Assembly: GCA_018365895.1 (NCBI GenBank)
Contig: JAGZJD010000049.1
Span: forward strand, 1-17,916
DNA from: Lachnospiraceae bacterium
GTDB taxonomy: Bacteria > Bacillota_A > Clostridia > Lachnospirales > Lachnospiraceae
Length of the DNA: 17,916 nt
Direction of reading: 5' to 3'
Both the position numbers and the translations under genes were made by a program. Of this stretch, positions 8,475-16,727 are shown in pieces (position 1 is the stretch's first letter; every line of letters starts with the position of its first letter). Under the pieces are notes generated by a model, which had not been told where the DNA came from, did not search any database, and saw nothing but the letters and a program-made list of their open reading frames with translations.

Positions 8475-8488
8475 GAAAGGCTGTGAGT

Positions 8489-10273
8489 ATGAAATTTACA
8501 GAAGGATATTGGGAAAAAAATGAAAGAGCCAATGCTTTGTATGCTGTGCAGGCCGGTTATGCAGAAAAAATAGCGGCTGGTATGCGTGTGATTGCAACGT
8601 TTAAATCAATCCTGAGAAGAGCAGATGAACTGGATGTCGGTACAATGGTAATGGAATTTACTGCAGCCGGAAAAGATCGGATTCAGGTGACATAAACACA
8701 TTTTCTAGGGTATGAAAACAGAGAGCCACGATTTGAACTTTTTCTGGAATATCAGGAAGCGGAAGTTATAATTTCTGAGGAGGAAGCTGTATTAAAAAGT
8801 GGAAAAATGACGGTTCGGGTAGGACTGAAAGAATTTTATATTCGATTTGAGAGAAACGGGAAACTTCTTACCGGTGCAGCTTTTAAAAATGTCGGTTATA
8901 TGCGCTACAACAGAGGGGATGCAACAAAATATCCAGAAGAAGAGTATATGGCAGAAACCGGGGAACCGTATATGTTAAATGAGTTGCTTCTAACAGCAGG
9001 AACGAACGTATATGGATTGGGAGAACGTTTTACAGCATTTGTTAAGAACGGACAGCAGATTGACTGCTGGAATGAAGATGGAGGAACAGCTTCGCAGATC
9101 AGCTATAAAAATATTCCATTTTATATCACCAACAGAGGTTATGGCGTTTTTGTTGATCATACTTCCAATGTTTTATTTGAAGTTGCCAGTGAGAAAGTAG
9201 AATATGTAGGGTTTTCGGTAAAAGGAGAAGAACTTCGCTATTATGTAATCGGCGGGGATGATATGAAAGAAATTATTCGGAATTATACGGATATGACAGG
9301 AAAACCGGCACTTCTTCCAGCGTGGTCTTTCGGTTTGTGGCTGAGTACTTCATTTACAACAGACTATGATGAAAAGACAGCAACAGAGTTTATTGAAGGA
9401 ATGGAAAAAAGAAATCTTCCGCTGGAAGTGTTTCATTTTGACTGTTTCTGGATGAAAGCATTACACTGGTGCGATTTTGAATGGAACAATAAAATTTTTC
9501 CGGAACCGGCAGAAATGCTGAAACGTTATAAAGAAAGAGGATTGAAAATCTGTGTATGGATCAATCCGTATATTGCTCAGAATTCTACACTATTTGCAGA
9601 GGGAAAAGAAAAAGGATATTTTCTTTTAAGAAAAGATGGGTTCGGAATCAAGCAGGTAGACAACTGGCAGCCGGGAATGGCAATCGTGGATTTTACGAAT
9701 CCGGAAGCTGTAAAATGGTATCAAAGTAAATTAAAAATATTACTTGATATGGGAGTAGACTGCTTTAAAACAGATTTTGGAGAACGAATTCCGATAGACG
9801 TAGAGTATCATGATGAAAGCAATCCATGGGGAATGCATAATTATTATACATTTTTGTATAATCGGGCAGTATTTGAGCTTTTAAAAAGAGAACGTGGCGA
9901 GAAAGATGCAGTTGTGTTTGCGAGAAGTGCGACAGCAGGCGGACAGCAATTCCCGGTTCACTGGGGTGGTGACTGCACAGGTACATTTGAGTCAATGGCA
10001 GAATCTTTAAGAGGAGGCCTTTCTCTTACTCTTTCGGGATTTTCTTATTGGAGTCACGATATTGGGGGATTTGAAGAAGCTGCCAATCCTACGGTATATA
10101 AAAGATAGCTGCAGTTTGGAATTTTAACTACTCACAGCAGACTGCATGGTTCCAAGAGTTACCGGGTTCCGTGGACGTTCGATGAAGAGGCAGTTGAGGT
10201 GTGTCGGAAGTTTACAAAATTAAAACTTCGTCTGATGCCGTATATCTATGAAGCGGCTGTACGGTCAAATGGG
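8489..10273 (+). pseudogene. yicI: YicI-like GH31 alpha-xylosidase, disrupted
   Basis: One continuous frame encodes a GH31 enzyme strongly resembling E. coli alpha-xylosidase YicI, starting MKFTEGYW at ATG 8489 with AAAGG just upstream, 14 bases after the GH3 stop. It is interrupted by TAA at 8693-8695 (codon 69, where family members read V-K/R-I-T-H-F) and TAG at 10106-10108 (codon 540, where YicI has the Trp of VYKRW). Homology resumes in the same frame after each stop. The catalytic pair is intact: nucleophile Asp in CFKTDFGERIP (codon 429) and acid/base Asp in HWGGDC (codon 495), 66 apart as in YicI (416/482). Homology stops after about codon 595 (MPYIYEAAVRSNG), so the C-terminal beta domains (roughly 170 residues) are lost at a junction with HAD sequence. 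Single-base stops could also be consensus errors, but the missing end could not. Its ancestral role was presumably removing alpha-xylose from isoprimeverose or xyloglucan fragments. Confidence 0.9.
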
Positions 10274-10274
10274 G

Positions 10275-10595
10275 ATGTATCTTGTCCTTTGTTCCAATGC
10301 AAAGCGAAGTGGTGGAGAGGCATTGCTTACACATTTGAATTTGACGGACTGTTTCAACGAGATTATATTTGATGCAGATAAACCACACTCTATGAAAGCA
10401 AGAATGGATGCATGGGAGATGAAGCCGGAGGATATGTTATTCATAGGTGACCAGGGATATTATGATCTGTATGCTGGAAAGTGTTATGGAGCAAGGACTA
10501 TGCTCGTGTCCCCGTATGATATTGAAGACCAGGGACTCTGGGATATGCGAAGGTATACGGTGGAGGATTTGAAAGAATTTTTAAAAACAATATAG
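10275..10595 (+). pseudogene. C-terminal fragment of a HAD-superfamily hydrolase
   Basis: An open frame (ATG at 10248 to TAG 10595) has sequence typical of the second half of a HAD phosphatase: YLVLCSNAKRSGG (the Ser/Thr motif II region), DADKPHSMKARMDAW with a conserved Lys (motif III), and FIGDQGYYD (motif IV acidic residues, 10446-10466), followed by the YAGKCYGARTMLVSPYD tail. The motif I DxD nucleophile half is absent: upstream of about 10275 the DNA is GH31 in another frame. The ATG at 10248 therefore lies inside GH31 sequence and would add a few unrelated residues. I regard it as a 3' remnant left by a deletion or rearrangement, probably not functional because the nucleophile is missing. 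The C-terminus seems natural. Confidence 0.75.
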
Positions 10596-10726
10596 TTTTG
10601 AGCGTTGAATCGAAATTCAGCTTGCAACTATCAGTAGGCCGTCCGCGTATGGTGAGTATGAGCCATATCATTTTGTAAACACAGAAAAAGAATTTGTGCA
10701 TGCCGTAGAGGCAATGTAAAGAAATT

Positions 10727-10764
10727 ATGGATAGTACGGGATAGTGCTGTCCATTTTCTTTATT
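10727..10764 (+). terminator. Intrinsic terminator closing the glycosidase region
   Basis: Arms 10727-10737 and 10744-10754 form an 11-pair stem (two G-U pairs) around the 6-base loop GGGATA, followed by TTTCTTTATT. The A-rich sequence before the stem mirrors the U-rich tail. It lies upstream of the mutS promoter and would stop transcription from the sugar operon. Confidence 0.75.
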
Positions 10765-10867
10765 GTACTTCACAGAAGAACTAAAAAAGTAAGCAAATTC
10801 ATCTGCAAATATTATAATAGGAAATTTTATTCGGTTAGTAGGATTGCAATGCATATTCGGTTTTTTC

Positions 10868-10896
10868 TTGAAAATATAAAATAAGTCTGCTAAAAT
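10868..10896 (+). promoter_or_regulatory. Promoter of the mutS-mutL-miaA operon
   Basis: TTGAAA (10868-10873) and TAAAAT (10891-10896) are 17 bases apart, with TG one base before the -10 hexamer (extended -10). Start of transcription would be near 10903. The promoter is framed by an inverted repeat, TCGGTTTT (10857-10864) and AAAACCGA (10898-10905), with another TCGGTT at 10831-10836; these could be a regulator's binding sites, which is speculative. Confidence 0.75.
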
Positions 10897-10916
10897 GAAA
10901 ACCGAAATATAACCTG

Positions 10917-11016
10917 TATCCTTATTTCTGAAAAATAAGAGATAGGTAGGATTCATATAGAAAAACTATAAAGGGAAAAAGTATTAGGACGTTGCGAAAT
11001 GATGACAACGTCCTAA
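10917..11016 (+). promoter_or_regulatory. Structured 5' leader of mutS with two hairpins
   Basis: The first hairpin pairs 10917-10927 with 10933-10944 (11 pairs with one bulged A, loop CTGAA). The second pairs 10984-10994 with 11006-11016 (11 perfect pairs including AGGACGTTG / CAACGTCCT, 11-base loop). The second ends 22 bases before the mutS ATG and is not followed by a clear U-run, so it is a poor terminator. It matches no riboswitch class I know. It may influence mRNA stability or access to the ribosome site AAAGGGA. Confidence 0.5.
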
Positions 11017-11038
11017 AATACTGATAAACAAAGGGAAC

Positions 11039-13699
11039 ATGAAAGATAGTAATACATTAACACCAATGATGCAGCAATATATGGAAACAAAGAAAGAATA
11101 TAAAGATTGTATTCTTTTTTATCGTCTTGGTGATTTTTATGAGATGTTCTTTGATGATGCATTGACGGCATCAAGAGAACTTGAAATTACGTTAACGGGA
11201 AAAAACTGCGGATTGGAAGAACGCGCGCCGATGTGCGGGATTCCATATCATGCAGTAGATGGATATTTGAATAAATTAGTATCAAAGGGCTATAAAGTTG
11301 CAATCTGTGAACAGGTAGAGGATCCGAAACAGGCAAAAGGCATTGTGAAACGAGAAGTTGTTCGTATTGTGACGCCGGGAACGAATTTGAATACGCAGGC
11401 GCTTGATGAGACAAAGAACAATTATATCATGTGTATTGTCTATAGTGCTGACCGGTACGGCTTGTCTGTTGCAGATGTTACAACCGGAGACTATCTTGTA
11501 ACAGAGATTGACAGCAGCACGAAGCTCAGAGATGAAATTTACAAATTTATGCCTTCGGAGATTATTTGCAACGAAGCATTTTATATGAGCGGCATGGATT
11601 TGGATGATATGAAAAATCGCATCGGCATTACGATTTATTCATTGGATGCATGGTATTTTGATGATGCAATCTGTGAGCGAACGCTAAAGGAACATTTTCA
11701 TGTGTCTTCATTAGAGGGGCTTGGTCTGAAGGATTATGACTGTGGTGTGATCGCATCGGGAGCATTGCTGCAGTATCTTCTGGAAACACAGAAAAATGAC
11801 CTAACGCACTTGAGCCGTCTGACGGGATATGTTACTGGAAAATATATGCTGCTTGACAGTTCTACGAGACGGAATCTGGAACTATGTGAGACGCTTCGTG
11901 AAAAACAAAAAAGAGGTTCGCTACTCTGGGTTCTTGATAAAACACGCACAGCAATGGGCGGGCGTACGCTCCGAAAATATGTGGAGCAGCCTTTGATCGA
12001 TGCAGAGAGTATTGAGGAACGTTTAAATTCCGTTGAAGAATTAAAAAATAACGCCATTTGCCGGGAAGAAATCCGGGAATATCTGGGAGCAATTTATGAT
12101 CTGGAACGATTAATGAGCCGTGTGACATATCAGTCGGCAAATCCGAGAGATTTAATCGCGTTGAAGAGTTCACTTGCGATGCTGCCGCCAATCCATTGTA
12201 TTTTAGCGGATATGAGTACAAAAGGGTTGTGTGATATCCGTGAGCAGATGGATACACTGGAAGATCTTTGCAGCCTGATTACAGAGGCAATCCAGGAGGA
12301 ACCGCCTTTGGCGATGAAAGAAGGCGGAATTATCCGGGAAGGATATTCTGAAGAAGTAGACCGGTTGCGAAATGCCAAATCAGACGGAAAGACGTGGCTT
12401 GCAGAGCTGGAAGCAAAGGAGCGGGAGAAAACAGGTATCCGCACACTGAAGGTAAAATTCAATAAAGTATTCGGTTATTATCTGGAAGTGACGAATTCAT
12501 TTAAAGATCAGGTGCCGGAATACTATACACGCAGGCAGACATTAGCCAATGCAGAGCGCTATACGATTCCGGAGTTAAAAGAACTGGAAGATACGATTCT
12601 TGGTGCAGAAGACAAATTGTACGCGTTGGAATACCAACTCTATTGTGAAGTGCGTGATAAGATTGCAGCAGAAGTTGTGCGGATTCAGAAGACGGCGAAA
12701 GCGGTGGCAAAACTGGATGTATTTGCATCTTTAGCAGTTGTGGCGGAGCGCAATAATTATGTGCGTCCGAAGATCAATGAAAAAGGTGTGATTGATATAA
12801 AAAACGGACGTCACCCGGTTGTAGAGAAAATGATTCCAAACGATATGTTTATTGCAAATGATACGTATCTGGATGATAAAAAGAATCGGATTGCAATTAT
12901 TACCGGTCCGAATATGGCTGGAAAATCTACCTATATGCGCCAAAGCGCGTTAATTGTATTGATGGCACAGATTGGTTCCTTTGTTCCGGCGAAAAGTGCA
13001 AATATTGGACTTGTGGACAGGATTTTTACCCGTGTCGGAGCGTCTGATGATCTGGCATCCGGACAGAGTACTTTTATGGTGGAGATGACAGAGGTTGCCA
13101 ATATTCTTCGCAATGCAACGAGTAAGAGCCTGCTGATATTGGATGAGATCGGCCGCGGAACAAGTACATTTGACGGACTTTCTATTGCCTGGGCGGTGGT
13201 AGAGCATATCAGCAACGGCAAATTGCTTGGAGCAAAGACATTGTTTGCCACACATTACCATGAATTGACTGAGCTGGAAGGAAAGATTAGTAATGTCAAT
13301 AACTACTGTATTGCAGTAAAAGAAAATGGAGATGATATTGTTTTCCTTCGCAAAATCGTAAAAGGTGGCGCTGATAAGAGTTATGGAATACAGGTAGCAA
13401 AGCTTGCAGGAGTGCCGGACAGTGTTATTGCCAGAGCGAAAGAAATTGCAGAGGAACTAAGTGATTCGGATATTGCGCTTCGGATCAATGAGGCTGCATC
13501 AGCGGAAACAGATCCAAAACCAAAGGCAAAAGCGCCGCGCTATGATGAGGTAGATCTTGCGCAGTTTTCACTTTTTGATACAGTAAAAGATGATGATGTA
13601 CTGGAAGAGTTGAAAGAGATGGATGTTGCGCATATGACGCCGATGGATGCGCTGAATGCCATTTATCGTCTGCAGAATAAACTGAAGAATCGGTGGTAG
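11039..13699 (+). CDS. mutS: DNA mismatch repair protein MutS
   Basis: An 886-residue MutS of normal length. The mismatch-reading domain has the Phe-X-Glu motif (F33-Y34-E35 in LGDFYEMF). The lever/clamp regions follow, then the ABC-type ATPase with Walker A GPNMAGKST (623-631) and Walker B plus following loop LLILDEIGRGTST (Asp702 region), and the ATHYHEL His loop. The C-terminal segment MTPMDALNAIYRLQNKLKN is the usual dimerisation helix-turn-helix. It binds mismatched DNA in the cytoplasm and recruits MutL, encoded 6 bases downstream. SD AAAGGGA is unusually close to ATG 11039, which may limit translation. It has its own predicted promoter at 10868-10896. No broken motif is seen. Confidence 0.98.
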   Translation: MKDSNTLTPMMQQYMETKKEYKDCILFYRLGDFYEMFFDDALTASRELEITLTGKNCGLEERAPMCGIPYHAVDGYLNKLVSKGYKVAICEQVEDPKQAKGIVKREVVRIVTPGTNLNTQALDETKNNYIMCIVYSADRYGLSVADVTTGDYLVTEIDSSTKLRDEIYKFMPSEIICNEAFYMSGMDLDDMKNRIGITIYSLDAWYFDDAICERTLKEHFHVSSLEGLGLKDYDCGVIASGALLQYLLETQKNDLTHLSRLTGYVTGKYMLLDSSTRRNLELCETLREKQKRGSLLWVLDKTRTAMGGRTLRKYVEQPLIDAESIEERLNSVEELKNNAICREEIREYLGAIYDLERLMSRVTYQSANPRDLIALKSSLAMLPPIHCILADMSTKGLCDIREQMDTLEDLCSLITEAIQEEPPLAMKEGGIIREGYSEEVDRLRNAKSDGKTWLAELEAKEREKTGIRTLKVKFNKVFGYYLEVTNSFKDQVPEYYTRRQTLANAERYTIPELKELEDTILGAEDKLYALEYQLYCEVRDKIAAEVVRIQKTAKAVAKLDVFASLAVVAERNNYVRPKINEKGVIDIKNGRHPVVEKMIPNDMFIANDTYLDDKKNRIAIITGPNMAGKSTYMRQSALIVLMAQIGSFVPAKSANIGLVDRIFTRVGASDDLASGQSTFMVEMTEVANILRNATSKSLLILDEIGRGTSTFDGLSIAWAVVEHISNGKLLGAKTLFATHYHELTELEGKISNVNNYCIAVKENGDDIVFLRKIVKGGADKSYGIQVAKLAGVPDSVIARAKEIAEELSDSDIALRINEAASAETDPKPKAKAPRYDEVDLAQFSLFDTVKDDDVLEELKEMDVAHMTPMDALNAIYRLQNKLKNRW

Positions 13700-13705
13700 G
13701 ATATT

Positions 13706-15730
13706 ATGGGACAGATACAAGTACTGGATAAAATTACAATTGATAAGATTGCAGCCGGTGAAGTGATTGAACGTCCGGCTTCTGTTGTGAAAGAACTTGT
13801 AGAGAACGCGATTGATGCCGGAGCAACTGCTGTTGTGGCAGAAATCCAGGAAGGCGGGATTTCTTTCATTCGTATTACAGATAATGGATGCGGAATTGCA
13901 AAGGAAGATATTCCTAATGCATTTTTGCGCCATTCAACAAGTAAGATCCGTCAGGTGGAAGACCTTCTTCATATTCATTCCCTTGGATTCCGGGGAGAGG
14001 CGCTTTCAAGTATTTCGGCTGTTTCGCAGGTGGAATTAAATACAAAGCGACAGGAAGATGACTATGGGAACTGCTATCGCATTGAAGGGGGAGAAGAAGT
14101 TTCTTTTGAAACGGCAGGAGTTCCGGATGGAACAACATTTCTTGTACGTCAGTTGTTCTATAATACTCCGGCAAGACGAAAGTTTTTGAAGACGCCAATG
14201 ACGGAGGCAAGCCATGTCAGTGAGCTGCTGACAAGATTGGCGTTGTCACATCCGGAAGTATCTTTTCAATTTATAAACAATGGTCAGACGAAAATACATA
14301 CATCCGGAAACGGAAATCTCAAGGATGTTATTTATCATATTTATGGACGGGAAATCGCAATGAATCTGATTGAGATTTCAGCAGAACAACATGGGATGAA
14401 AATTTCCGGATTTCTCGGGAAACCGCTCATTACCAGGGGAAACCGAAATTATGAAAATTATTTTATTAATGGGAGATACATTAAAAATCAAATAGTAGCG
14501 AAAGCGATTGAAGATGCGTACAAAGATTTTTCGATGCAGCATAAATATCCGTTTACTGTTCTTCATCTGGAGATGCCGGGAGAAAACATTGATGTGAATG
14601 TACATCCAACAAAGATGGAGCTTCGCTTTAGTAATCAACAGGAAGTATACCGGTTTCTTTATGAGGCTGTAAACGAACATTTGCATGGAAAAGAGCTGAT
14701 TCCGGAGGCAGAACTTCCGGAGCCAAAACTTCCGGAATCTAATGTTCCCGAATTGAATGATACGAATTTAAAGGCTCCCAAATCAGGTCTTCCGAAAGAG
14801 GATTTCAAGAAATCAGACAGAATAACAGAAGAGACTTTGTCAAAAGATGTATCAGACGGAACAAAACTGGATTATTTTATGCAGAAGATGCGGGATCGGG
14901 TACTGTCATATCACAATCAGAATTCTCAGGCAGAGGTGGTAGGAAAGAGCGCTTTTGCAAAACCACAATTTCAGGCAGACCGGATTCGCGAGGCTGTGAA
15001 TTATCGAAAGCAGACGGAACAATTATCTGTGGAACCAAAGCTGACATCAAAACCAGAATCAGAACAAGTTCCGAAAGGAATGAAAGCGGAAGATAGCTCT
15101 GTGCAGCAGTTAGATCTTTTTTCAGAAAATCTTCTGAAACGGGAAACACTTGCACAGTATGAAATCGTCGGTCAAGTATTTGATACCTATTGGATTGTGC
15201 AGTTGCAAGATAAAATGTATATCATTGATCAGCATGCAGCGCATGAAAGAGTATTGTATGAAAGAACGCTTCGGGGAATGCGTACAAGAGAGTATACCTC
15301 TCAGTACATTAGTCCGCCGATTATTTTGAATCTGACAATGCAGGAATCAGAACTGTTTTGTCGATATCTGGATCAATTTACGAGGATTGGATTTGAAATT
15401 GAACCATTTGGTGGTGATTCCTTTGCGGTGAGAGCTGTTCCGGATAACCTTTTTGGCATTGCTAAGAAGGAACTTCTGATGGAAATGATTGATTCGCTTT
15501 CGGATGAGGTGGGACCAAATCTTACTCCGGAACTTATTGATGAGAAAATTGCATCCATGTCATGTAAGGCTGCGGTAAAAGGAAACTCAAAATTATCATC
15601 GGCAGAAGTACATGCGTTGATCGGAGAACTTTTGAAATTGGAGAATCCATATCACTGCCCGCACGGGCGTCCGACGATTATTGAGATGAGCCGGCGGGAA
15701 TTGGAAAAGAAATTTAAGAGGATTGTATAA
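13706..15730 (+). CDS. mutL: DNA mismatch repair protein MutL (endonuclease type)
   Basis: A 674-residue MutL. The N-terminal GHKL ATPase shows motif I KELVENAIDAGA, motif II DNGCGI and motif III GFRGEALSSI. The C-terminal domain carries the nicking-endonuclease metal motif DQHAAHERVLYE (from residue 508, DQHA-x2-E-x4-E), SCKAAVKGN and CPHGRP (651-656), as in bacteria without MutH. This agrees with the absence of mutH here and with a Gram-positive host. The middle linker is low-complexity and contains four consecutive pentapeptides of type (I/L/V)PExx (residues 332-351). The ATG is 6 bases after the mutS stop and the stop is one base before the miaA ATG, so the three genes should be co-translated. 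Confidence 0.98.
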   Translation: MGQIQVLDKITIDKIAAGEVIERPASVVKELVENAIDAGATAVVAEIQEGGISFIRITDNGCGIAKEDIPNAFLRHSTSKIRQVEDLLHIHSLGFRGEALSSISAVSQVELNTKRQEDDYGNCYRIEGGEEVSFETAGVPDGTTFLVRQLFYNTPARRKFLKTPMTEASHVSELLTRLALSHPEVSFQFINNGQTKIHTSGNGNLKDVIYHIYGREIAMNLIEISAEQHGMKISGFLGKPLITRGNRNYENYFINGRYIKNQIVAKAIEDAYKDFSMQHKYPFTVLHLEMPGENIDVNVHPTKMELRFSNQQEVYRFLYEAVNEHLHGKELIPEAELPEPKLPESNVPELNDTNLKAPKSGLPKEDFKKSDRITEETLSKDVSDGTKLDYFMQKMRDRVLSYHNQNSQAEVVGKSAFAKPQFQADRIREAVNYRKQTEQLSVEPKLTSKPESEQVPKGMKAEDSSVQQLDLFSENLLKRETLAQYEIVGQVFDTYWIVQLQDKMYIIDQHAAHERVLYERTLRGMRTREYTSQYISPPIILNLTMQESELFCRYLDQFTRIGFEIEPFGGDSFAVRAVPDNLFGIAKKELLMEMIDSLSDEVGPNLTPELIDEKIASMSCKAAVKGNSKLSSAEVHALIGELLKLENPYHCPHGRPTIIEMSRRELEKKFKRIV

Positions 15731-15731
15731 G

Positions 15732-16694
15732 ATGAAGAAGCCGTTAATTATTTTAACAGGACCGACTGCGGTCGGAAAAACAAAAGCATCTATCGGACTT
15801 GCAAAAAAAATCGGCGGAGAAATTATCTCCGCTGATTCTATGCAAGTCTATAAATATATGGATATCGGGTCAGCTAAGATCCAGCAGGAGGAGATGGATG
15901 GGGTTACACATCATTTGATCGATGTACTTATGCCGGAAGAAGAGTTTAATGTCGTTCGTTTCCAGAATCTGGCAAAAAAGGCAATGGAAGAAATTTATGC
16001 AAAAGGGCATATTCCAATTGTTGTCGGGGGAACTGGATTTTATATTCAGGCACTTCTGTATGATATTGATTTTACAGCAAATGAAGAAGAAACATCTTAT
16101 CGAAATGAGTTGGAAACATATGCAAAGTTGAACGGCGCTGAGGCGCTGCATGAGAAATTAAAGGAAGTCGATCCAGTCTCTGCCCAGACAATTCACGCAA
16201 ACAACATCAAACGAGTGATCCGTGCACTGGAATTTTATCATCAAACCGGACAGAAAATCTCGGAGCACAATGCGCAGGAACGTCAAAAGGAATCGCCGTA
16301 TGCATTTGCATATTTTGTGTTGAACGATGATCGTAAGGTTCTTTATAACAGGATTGAAAAACGGATTGACCAGATGTTAGAAGAAGGACTTGTAGAAGAA
16401 GTCAGAGCGCTGAAAGAGCGTGGATGTACGAGGGAGCTTGTTTCGATGCAGGGGCTGGGATACAAGGAAATTCTGGCTTATCTGGAAGGTGAGATTACAC
16501 TGTCTGAAGCAGTGTATCTCCTGAAAAGAGATACGAGGCATTTTGCTAAACGCCAGCTGACATGGTTTCGGAGGGAACGGGATGTTATCTGGATTGAGAA
16601 ACAGGAGTTTCACAATGATGAGACTTTGATTTTAAATGAGATACTTCGGATTTTGAAGGAAAAGAAAATTACTGCAGCTGCAGATGGAATATAA
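15732..16694 (+). CDS. miaA: tRNA dimethylallyltransferase MiaA
   Basis: A 320-residue MiaA, which transfers dimethylallyl from DMAPP to A37 of tRNAs that read UNN codons. It shows the P-loop GPTAVGKT (10-17), DSMQVYKYMDIGSAK (from Asp35; the Asp-Ser-x-Gln tRNA-binding motif), HHLIDV, VVGGTGFYIQALL, and the C-terminal LVSMQGLGYKEILAYLEGE and KRQLTWFRR segments. I prefer ATG 15732, one base after the mutL stop, to the in-frame TTG at 15723, because the protein then begins with the family-typical KKPLIILTGPTAVGK and the site AAGAGGA lies about 9 bases upstream. It is commonly next to mutL in Firmicutes. Confidence 0.98.
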   Translation: MKKPLIILTGPTAVGKTKASIGLAKKIGGEIISADSMQVYKYMDIGSAKIQQEEMDGVTHHLIDVLMPEEEFNVVRFQNLAKKAMEEIYAKGHIPIVVGGTGFYIQALLYDIDFTANEEETSYRNELETYAKLNGAEALHEKLKEVDPVSAQTIHANNIKRVIRALEFYHQTGQKISEHNAQERQKESPYAFAYFVLNDDRKVLYNRIEKRIDQMLEEGLVEEVRALKERGCTRELVSMQGLGYKEILAYLEGEITLSEAVYLLKRDTRHFAKRQLTWFRRERDVIWIEKQEFHNDETLILNEILRILKEKKITAAADGI

Positions 16695-16727
16695 GATAGC
16701 ATTACAAAGAGAAATGAGGAAAAGAAT

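Larger units (their letters stand above)
10596..11038. other. Intergenic stretch between the GH31/HAD remnants and mutS
   Basis: This 443-base gap has no complete gene. Its first part keeps a short open frame ending at TAA 10717-10719 whose last residues read AYGEYEPYHFVNTEKEFVHA; this looks protein-like (possible 3' remnant of a lost gene) but I do not recognise it. After that come an intrinsic terminator (10727-10764), an AT-rich segment with TCGGTT repeats, a strong promoter (10868-10896) and a leader of about 135 bases with two hairpins before mutS. Confidence 0.6.

Noticed and set aside
8693..10108. Stop-codon recoding or readthrough in the GH31 gene
   Set aside because: The two stops are different (TAA and TAG), other genes here end normally with these codons, and the gene also lacks its C-terminus, so loss of function or sequence error is simpler.
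8807..10108. A separate 433-residue GH31 gene starting at ATG 8807
   Set aside because: GH31 homology continues upstream in the same frame through 8696-8806 and before the TAA; the start is only the first ATG after the nonsense codon, without a proper ribosome site.
15723..15731. TTG start for miaA overlapping mutL
   Set aside because: ATG 15732 gives the family-typical N-terminus and a reasonable ribosome site; the TTG adds three unneeded residues.
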